The position numbers and the translations under genes were made by a program. Positions 1-6,482 of a stretch of DNA of 6,482 nt are shown here, piece after piece (within the stretch, counting starts at the first letter, position 1; the number at the start of each line of letters is the position of its first letter). Under the pieces are notes generated by a model. It ran no database searches and was not told the DNA's origin. It was given only the letters and a program-made list of their open reading frames with translations. This DNA is from Burkholderiales bacterium (lineage in GTDB: Bacteria > Pseudomonadota > Gammaproteobacteria > Burkholderiales > CAIKXV01), in contig JAIENF010000215.1 of the NCBI GenBank assembly GCA_019751575.1, positions 1 to 6,482 of the forward strand, read 5' to 3'.

Positions 1-633
<633 letters not shown>

Positions 634-643
634 AGGGGACCGT

Positions 644-1318
644 TCAGGGCGAGGTCGGCGCCTTGGCCGACCGCGCCCGCATCACTTCGATGATCGCGGG
701 CAGGATCGACAGGAAGATGATCGCCAGGATGACCAGCGTCAGGTTGTCCTTGATCCACGGGATGTTGCCGAACAGATAGCCGGCGTAGCCCAGCGACGTC
801 ACCCAGAGCACGGCGCCCGCGACGTTGTAGAAGGCGAAGCTGGGGTACGGCATGCGCGCCACCCCGGCGATGAACGGCGCATAGGTGCGCACGATCGGGA
901 TGAAGCGCGCGATGATGATCGTCTTGCCGCCGTAGCGATCGTAGAACGACTGCGTCTTCTGCAGGTACTCGGCCTTGAAGAAGCGATCGCCCCACCATGG
1001 CTCGCCGCGGAAGACCTTGGGTCCCGCCCAGCGACCGATGTGGTAGTTGACCGCGTCGCCCAGGATGGCCGCAATGATCAGCAGCACCACCATCAGGTGC
1101 ACGTTCATGCCACCGGCCGCCGCGATCGCACCGGCGACGAACAGCAGCGAGTCCCCGGGCAGGAAAGGGGTGACCACCAGCCCGGTCTCGCAGAAGATGA
1201 TCAGGAACAGCACTGCGTAGATCCACGGCCCGTAATGCTCGACCACCCAGGCGAGGTAGTCGTCCAGGTGGATCAGGATGTCCAGGGCCTGGAAGCCGAT
1301 AGCGATCAGCGTGTCCAT
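644..1318 (-). CDS. dedA: DedA family inner-membrane protein
   Basis: This 224-residue polytopic membrane protein is close in length to E. coli DedA (219) and resembles it almost throughout. The family (SNARE-associated/VTT domain) is linked to proton-motive-force-dependent membrane homeostasis, and members act as undecaprenyl-phosphate or phospholipid translocases; the substrate of this one cannot be read from sequence. Hallmarks are [21 protein letters not shown] at residues 43-63 and [16 protein letters not shown] at 137-152. E44, D56, R138 and R144 have the same spacing as the essential E39, D51, R130 and R136 of E. coli YqjA. Hydrophobic segments lie near residues 31-49, 52-70, 72-90, 145-185 and 192-212, with a basic tail. 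The ATG at 1318-1316 fits the DedA N-terminus but has only a weak Shine-Dalgarno (AGG very close to the start). It lies 10 bases after the secF stop, so translational coupling is likely. The C-terminal codons carry an inverted repeat. The family call is firm; the exact subfamily is slightly less so. Confidence 0.93.
   Translation of the reverse strand: MDTLIAIGFQALDILIHLDDYLAWVVEHYGPWIYAVLFLIIFCETGLVVTPFLPGDSLLFVAGAIAAAGGMNVHLMVVLLIIAAILGDAVNYHIGRWAGPKVFRGEPWWGDRFFKAEYLQKTQSFYDRYGGKTIIIARFIPIVRTYAPFIAGVARMPYPSFAFYNVAGAVLWVTSLGYAGYLFGNIPWIKDNLTLVILAIIFLSILPAIIEVMRARSAKAPTSP
653..672. repeat. Inverted repeat at the purB/dedA convergence
   Basis: GGTCGGC (653-659) and GCCGACC (666-672) are perfect complements around a 6-base loop. 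The repeat lies inside the last codons of dedA and 19 bases past the purB stop, so transcripts from both sides would contain it. Neither strand has a T-run after the stem, so it is not a standard intrinsic terminator. It may serve as a 3'-end stabilising or pausing structure for purB mRNA, or be a chance product of high GC content. Confidence 0.3.
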
Positions 1319-1328
1319 CGCCTGCCGC

Positions 1329-2261
1329 TCAGGCCTGCACGTCCTGCGGCTTCTTGTCGGGCTTGATGAAATCCTCCCGCGAGATGCCCAGCCACATGGT
1401 CACCGCGCTGGCGACGAAGATCGACGAATAGATGCCGACCACGATGCCGATGGTCAGCGCGAGCGCGAAGAAATAGAGCACGTCGCCGCCGAAGAACAGC
1501 ATCGCGCCCACCATCAGCATCGTCGACCCGCCGGTGAGGATGGTGCGCGACAGGGTCGCGGTGATCGCGTCGTCCATGATCTCGGGCACCGTGGCGCGGC
1601 GCATCTTGCGGAAGTTCTCGCGGATGCGGTCGAACACGACCACCGTGTCGTTCACGGAGTAACCGAGCACGGCCAGGATTGCAGCGAGCGCGGTGAGGTC
1701 GAAGTTCCACTGGAAGATCGCGAACAGGCCGAAGATGATCAGCACGTCGTGCGCGGTGGCGGCGATCGCGCCGACCGCGAACTTCCATTCGAAGCGGACC
1801 GCCAGGTAGCCCATGATGCCCAGCGTGACCACGATCAGCGCCAGCAGGCCGTCGTACAGGAGCTCCGCGCCGACCTGCGGACCGACGTACTCGACCCGCT
1901 TCATCTCGACCTTCGGCTCGCGCTCGCGCAGCGCCTTCAGCACCACTTCGGACAACTGCGCGCTGGTCACCTCGGGCTTGACCGGCACGCGGATCAGCAC
2001 GTCGTGCGCCGTGCCGAAGTTCTGCACGATCGCGTCGCCCATGTCCACCGAGGCGAGCTTCTCGCGGACGGTGTTCACCTCGATCGGATCGGGGTACGTG
2101 ACTTCGATCACCGTGCCGCCGGTGAAATCGATGCCCAGGTTAAGGCCACGGAGCGCCAGCCCTGCCACCGCGATCACCACTGCGATCACCGACACCGCGA
2201 ACCACGGCTTCGCGTTCGGCATGAACGGCAGCGCGCGGGTTACCTTGTAGACTTCAAACAT
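1329..2261 (-). CDS. secF: Protein translocase subunit SecF
   Basis: This 310-residue inner-membrane protein (323 in E. coli) pairs with SecD and YajC to pull exported proteins through SecYEG using proton motive force. It has six membrane segments: TM1 at about residues 20-38, then the periplasmic P4 domain opening with [12 protein letters not shown] (43-54), then TM2-TM6 from about 135 to 290. [18 protein letters not shown] lies at 200-217 and LSRTILTGG at 237-245. D205 and R239 are 34 residues apart, as are D213 and R247 of E. coli SecF, which are implicated in proton transfer. VEYVGPQVG just before TM2 is also typical. The ATG at 2261-2259 has AGGA (2271-2268 on the minus strand) six bases upstream. 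The gene follows the secD stop by 25 bases and precedes dedA by 10, so co-transcription is near certain. No key residue is missing. Confidence 0.97.
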   Translation of the reverse strand: MFEVYKVTRALPFMPNAKPWFAVSVIAVVIAVAGLALRGLNLGIDFTGGTVIEVTYPDPIEVNTVREKLASVDMGDAIVQNFGTAHDVLIRVPVKPEVTSAQLSEVVLKALREREPKVEMKRVEYVGPQVGAELLYDGLLALIVVTLGIMGYLAVRFEWKFAVGAIAATAHDVLIIFGLFAIFQWNFDLTALAAILAVLGYSVNDTVVVFDRIRENFRKMRRATVPEIMDDAITATLSRTILTGGSTMLMVGAMLFFGGDVLYFFALALTIGIVVGIYSSIFVASAVTMWLGISREDFIKPDKKPQDVQA

Positions 2262-2286
2262 GGAGGGTCCTGGTGTCCGTTCGATG

Positions 2287-4113
2287 CTAGACGGAGAGGC
2301 TCTCGACCTTGCGCTGCCGGCCGTAGCTGAGGTTGACCAGCGCGCGCGAGACGAGCACCGCGCTGAACATGGTGGTGAAGATGCCGATGCACAGGGTCAC
2401 CGCGAAGCCGCGGATCGGCCCGGAGCCGAGCCAGAACAGCGCAAAGCCGGCGATCAGCGTGGTGATGTTCGCATCCAGGATGGTGTCGAACGCACGGTCG
2501 TAGCCGGCATGGATCGCCGCCTGTGGCGTGGATCCGTTGCGCAGTTCCTCGCGTATCCGTTCATTGATCAGCACGTTCGCGTCGATCGCCATGCCGAGGG
2601 TCAGTGCGATGCCGGCGATGCCGGGGAGGGTCAGCGTCGCCTGCAGCAGCGACAGGATCGCCACCAGCAGCAGCATGTTCGACAACAGCGCGACGACCGA
2701 GATCACGCCGAAGAAGCGGTAGTAGACGCACATGAACAGCGTGACCAGCGCGATGCCGATCATCGTGGAATTCACGCCCCGGGCGATGTTGTCCGCACCC
2801 AGGCTCGGGCCGACGGTACGCTCCTCGATGATCTCCATCGGCGCGGCCAGCGCGCCGGCGCGCAGCAGCAGCGCCGTGTCGCGCGCCTCGGCCGTGGTCA
2901 TCCGGCCGCTGATCTGCACCCGCCCGCCGCCGATCTCCGCCCGGATGACCGGCGCGGTCACCACTTCGGCCTTGCCCTTCTCGATCAGCAGGATCGCCAT
3001 CCGCTTGTTCACATTCTCGCGGGTGACCTGCTGGAAGATGCGCGCGCCCTGCCCGTCGAGCGTGATGTGCACGGCCGGCTCGCCGGTCTGGCCGTCGAAG
3101 CCCGGCTGGGCATCGGTGATCCGCTCGCCGGTCAGCACCGCCGTGCGCCGCACCAGCAGCCCGCCGCCGTTGCGCTCGGTGAAGTACTCGGTGCCGAACG
3201 GCGGGTTGCCGGCCGCACCCGCCTGCAGGCTGGACACGTCGCTCAGGTCTTCGGCGACCATTCGCACTTCCAGGGCCGCGGTACGACCGAGCAGTTCCTT
3301 CGCCTTCGCCGTATCCTGCACGCCCGGCAGCTGCACCACGATGCGGTCGGCGCCCTGCTGCTGGATGACCGGTTCGGCGACGCCGAGTTCGTTCACCCGG
3401 TTGCGCAGCGTGGTGACGTTCTGCTGGAGCGCGAACTCCTGGGAACGCTTCATCGCCTCGGGACGCACCGATGCGACCAGCCGGAACTCGCCGCCTTCCT
3501 CGACCTCGCGCAGCGACAGGTCGGGCGAGGCCTTGGTGATCGCGACCGACGCCTTCTCGCGCGCCGCCGCGTCGCGGAAGCGCACCACGACGTTCATGCC
3601 GTCGCGCGCGACACCGGCGGAGGTGATCTTCTGCTCGCGCAGCGCGGTGCGGATCTCGTTGACGTAACCGTCGACCTTCTTGTTGAGGGCCGCCTTCATG
3701 TCGATCTGCAGCAGGAAGTGGACGCCGCCGCGCAGGTCGAGGCCGAGGTACATCGGCAGCGCGCGCAGGCTGGTCAACCATGACGGCGAGTTCGACACCA
3801 GGTTCAGCGCGACGATGTAGCCGTCTCCGACCGCCTTCTCGACGATGTCCTTCGCGCGAAGCTGGGTGTCGGTGTCGCCGAAGCGCATGCGCAGGCTGCC
3901 CGCATCGAGCACGGTGGCCACGGGGACGATGTTCGCGGCCGTCAGCGCCTCGGAGGCGCGCGTCTGCAGCGGCATGTCGGCCTTCAGCGTCGCCCGTACC
4001 GGCGAAACCTGCAGCGCGGGCGCCTCGCCGAAGAAGTTGGGCAGCGTGTAGATCGTGGCGAGGAACATCGCGACGGCGATGATCAGGTACTTCCACAGCG
4101 GGTAACGGTTCAT
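2287..4113 (-). CDS. secD: Protein translocase subunit SecD
   Basis: This 608-residue inner-membrane protein (615 in E. coli) forms the SecDF motor with SecF. TM1 is at residues 8-24. It is followed by the large periplasmic P1 region, with GLDLRGGVHFLLQID (124-138), LRNRVNELGVAEPVIQQQG (236-254) and RIVVQLPGV (257-265), and by five more membrane segments from about 448 to 595. The motif GMAIDANVLINERIREEL (507-524) places D511 at the position of the proton-relay aspartate D519 of E. coli, and FDTILDANITTLIAG (542-556) is intact. The start ATG at 4113-4111 has AAGGAA (4127-4122, minus strand) eight bases upstream, and the N-terminus MNRYPLWKYL matches gammaproteobacterial SecD. It lies 99 bases after yajC, across a region of strong overlapping hairpins, and 25 bases before secF. 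The protein is typical of its family, with no truncation or fusion. Confidence 0.98.
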   Translation of the reverse strand: MNRYPLWKYLIIAVAMFLATIYTLPNFFGEAPALQVSPVRATLKADMPLQTRASEALTAANIVPVATVLDAGSLRMRFGDTDTQLRAKDIVEKAVGDGYIVALNLVSNSPSWLTSLRALPMYLGLDLRGGVHFLLQIDMKAALNKKVDGYVNEIRTALREQKITSAGVARDGMNVVVRFRDAAAREKASVAITKASPDLSLREVEEGGEFRLVASVRPEAMKRSQEFALQQNVTTLRNRVNELGVAEPVIQQQGADRIVVQLPGVQDTAKAKELLGRTAALEVRMVAEDLSDVSSLQAGAAGNPPFGTEYFTERNGGGLLVRRTAVLTGERITDAQPGFDGQTGEPAVHITLDGQGARIFQQVTRENVNKRMAILLIEKGKAEVVTAPVIRAEIGGGRVQISGRMTTAEARDTALLLRAGALAAPMEIIEERTVGPSLGADNIARGVNSTMIGIALVTLFMCVYYRFFGVISVVALLSNMLLLVAILSLLQATLTLPGIAGIALTLGMAIDANVLINERIREELRNGSTPQAAIHAGYDRAFDTILDANITTLIAGFALFWLGSGPIRGFAVTLCIGIFTTMFSAVLVSRALVNLSYGRQRKVESLSV

Positions 4114-4143
4114 GCTCGGTGTTCCTTGCTGCAGGCGATGGAG

Positions 4144-4205
4144 TGCGGCCGGGGACGGCCGCAGTCAGGCTGCCGGCCGTCCCGTTCGAGGGCCGGCGGG
4201 CAGCC
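4144..4205. repeat. Three overlapping inverted repeats in the yajC-secD gap
   Basis: The 99-base gap holds three hairpins that share arms. In minus-strand transcript order: hairpin A pairs 4205-4191 with 4178-4168 (GGCCGGC with GCCGGCC, plus outer GGCT/AGCC, with a short bulge). Hairpin B pairs CGGCCGTCCC (4174-4183) with GGGACGGCCG (4152-4161), 10 perfect base pairs. Hairpin C pairs CGGCCGCA (4156-4163) with TGCGGCCG (4144-4151), 8 perfect pairs around a 4-base loop. B excludes both A and C, while A and C can coexist. No T-run follows any of them. The secD Shine-Dalgarno lies 16 bases past hairpin C. Possible roles are mRNA processing or stability between yajC and secD, attenuation-like switching, or a dispersed palindromic repeat. 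The pairing is seen directly; the function is unknown. Confidence 0.6.
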
Positions 4206-4212
4206 CGGAACG

Positions 4213-4545
4213 TCAGCTGTCGTGCGCGGCCTTGATCGTTCCCTTCGGCAGCACGGTCTGCACGGCCGGCTTCTGCATCAGGATCTCCACGCCCGGCGCG
4301 AGCTCTACTGTCAGGTAGTTGTCACCCACCTTGACGATCTTGCCGAGTTCGCCGCCGCCAGTGACGATCTCGTCACCCTTGGACAGCGCGGCGACCATCG
4401 AACGATGCTCCTTGGCGCGCTTGAGCTGCGGACGGATCAACAGGAAATACAGCACCACGAACATCAGGATGATCGGCATCAGGCTCAGGATATCCATCTG
4501 GCCGGTACCGGCGGCGTCTTGCGCCCACGCGTTGCTGATCAGCAC
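4213..4545 (-). CDS. yajC: Sec translocase accessory protein YajC
   Basis: This 110-residue protein (also 110 in E. coli) has one membrane segment at about residues 19-37 and a small cytoplasmic domain. YajC associates with SecDF at the SecYEG translocon; its exact role is unsettled. The family signature is clear: YFLLIRPQLKRAKEHRSM (33-50), then LSKGDEIVTGGGELGKIVKVGDNYLTVEL (54-82) and VLPKGTIK near the end. The short N-terminal stretch ending in NAWAQ resembles that of other YajC proteins. The start is GTG at 4545-4543, supported by AGAGGAG (4560-4554, minus strand) eight bases upstream; no in-frame ATG fits the N-terminus. It follows tgt by 45 bases, in the commonly seen tgt-yajC-secDF arrangement. 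The preceding gap is AT-rich for this window and may hold its own promoter. Confidence 0.96.
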   Translation of the reverse strand: MLISNAWAQDAAGTGQMDILSLMPIILMFVVLYFLLIRPQLKRAKEHRSMVAALSKGDEIVTGGGELGKIVKVGDNYLTVELAPGVEILMQKPAVQTVLPKGTIKAAHDS

Positions 4546-4553
4546 CCTTGGTA

Positions 4554-4560
4554 CTCCTCT
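4554..4560 (-). promoter_or_regulatory. Ribosome binding site setting the yajC GTG start
   Basis: AGAGGAG on the minus strand is the strongest Shine-Dalgarno match in the window. It sits eight bases before the GTG at 4545, which supports that non-ATG start. Confidence 0.75.
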
Positions 4561-4584
4561 GTTTGTTTGCTTCGTAAGCCTTTG

Positions 4585-4590
4585 ATTTTA

Positions 4591-4593
<3 letters not shown>
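4585..4593 (-). promoter_or_regulatory. Possible extended -10 promoter element for yajC-secDF
   Basis: The minus strand reads TGATAAAAT, which matches the extended -10 pattern TGnTATAAT with one mismatch. Its first three bases are the tgt stop codon. It is in an unusually AT-rich patch, and a start a few bases downstream would give a yajC leader of about 30 bases that includes the strong ribosome site. There is no convincing -35; the nearest candidate, CTGACC at 4611-4606, is spaced 15 bases away and is poor. Extended -10 promoters can work without a good -35. The element is seen directly; activity is inferred. Confidence 0.3.
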
Positions 4594-6195
<1,602 letters not shown>

Positions 6196-6199
<4 letters not shown>

Positions 6200-6482
6200 G
6201 GGCGGGGGTGTATCAGGCCAGGGGGAAGCGCACCGGGCACCGCGCGCGACAGCAGCATCGCATCGCCGTAGCTGAAGAAGCGATAGCGCTGTTCGACCGC
6301 ATGGCGGTACGCCCGCCGGATCGGTTCGACGCCGGCGAACGCGGACACCAGCATCAGCAGCGTCGACTTCGGCAGGTGGAAGTTGGTGATCATCCGGTCG
6401 ACCACGCGGAAGCGGAAGCCGGGGGTGATGAACAGGTCGGTCTCGCCGCTCGAGGCCGCGAGCGTTCCGTCCGGCGACCGCG
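6196..6482 (-). CDS. queA: S-adenosylmethionine:tRNA ribosyltransferase-isomerase, C-terminal part
   Basis: The minus-strand frame is open from the right edge to the TGA at 6198-6196 and gives the last 94 residues of a protein of about 350. QueA transfers and isomerises the ribosyl group of S-adenosylmethionine onto preQ1 in tRNA, forming epoxyqueuosine, the step after Tgt. The window shows [39 protein letters not shown] followed by an [20 protein letters not shown] stretch (bases about 6255-6446). These match the conserved QueA C-terminus, notably [17 protein letters not shown] and [10 protein letters not shown]. The tail [12 protein letters not shown] is variable. The N-terminus, start and promoter lie outside the window. 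Its stop overlaps the thioesterase start by four bases, so the two are in one transcript. Confidence 0.97.

Noticed and set aside
1278..2330. Plus-strand open frame of 350 codons opposite secF
   Set aside because: Antisense shadow of secF, rich in His, Asp, Arg and Gln, with no domain.
2260..3783. Plus-strand open frame of 507 codons opposite secD
   Set aside because: Antisense shadow of a well-supported secD; its composition is low-complexity and charged, with no motif.
2561..4096. Minus-strand open frame of 511 codons in another frame within secD
   Set aside because: Arg/Ala/Gly-rich out-of-frame reading of secD; secD itself has all its conserved motifs.
4144..4205. Intrinsic terminator between yajC and secD
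   Set aside because: The stems are strong but no T-run follows any of them in the transcript direction, and yajC-secD are expected to be co-expressed.

Overview
The window is compact, high-GC chromosomal core DNA with almost no gene-free space. The proteins resemble E. coli counterparts throughout (PurB, DedA, SecF, SecD, YajC, Tgt, QueA). The strong G/C third-position bias and the queA-tgt-yajC-secD-secF order suggest a high-GC gammaproteobacterium, most likely of the Xanthomonadaceae/Lysobacter kind. The lineage is an inference from remembered family resemblance, not from a search.

Layout: the plus strand carries only the last 210 codons of purB (1-633). Everything else is a minus-strand gene train. 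Read in its own direction from the right edge, it is: queA (3' end only, 6482-6196), a small hotdog-fold thioesterase (6199-5762), tgt (5706-4591), yajC (4545-4213), secD (4113-2287), secF (2261-1329) and dedA (1318-644). Junctions are tight: a 4-base overlap between queA and the thioesterase, then gaps of 55, 45, 99, 25 and 10 bases. dedA and purB converge with only 10 bases between their stop codons. No gene-free stretch reaches 300 bases; the longest is the 99-base yajC-secD gap.

The genes form three functional groups. QueA and Tgt carry out steps of queuosine tRNA modification: Tgt inserts preQ1 at position 34 and QueA adds the cyclopentenediol precursor. YajC, SecD and SecF form the proton-motive-force-driven accessory complex of the SecYEG translocon. 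DedA is a membrane protein of the DedA superfamily, which is linked to proton motive force and lipid-carrier homeostasis. The thioesterase has no obvious link to either pathway.

I found no mobile element, CRISPR array, tRNA, rRNA, phage gene or defence system, and no gene that looks foreign or broken. The window does not appear to hold a novel system. The points worth a second look are regulatory: three overlapping, mutually exclusive GC-rich hairpins between yajC and secD; a 22-codon mini-ORF that exactly bridges the thioesterase stop and the tgt start; and a possible extended -10 promoter element built into the tgt stop codon.
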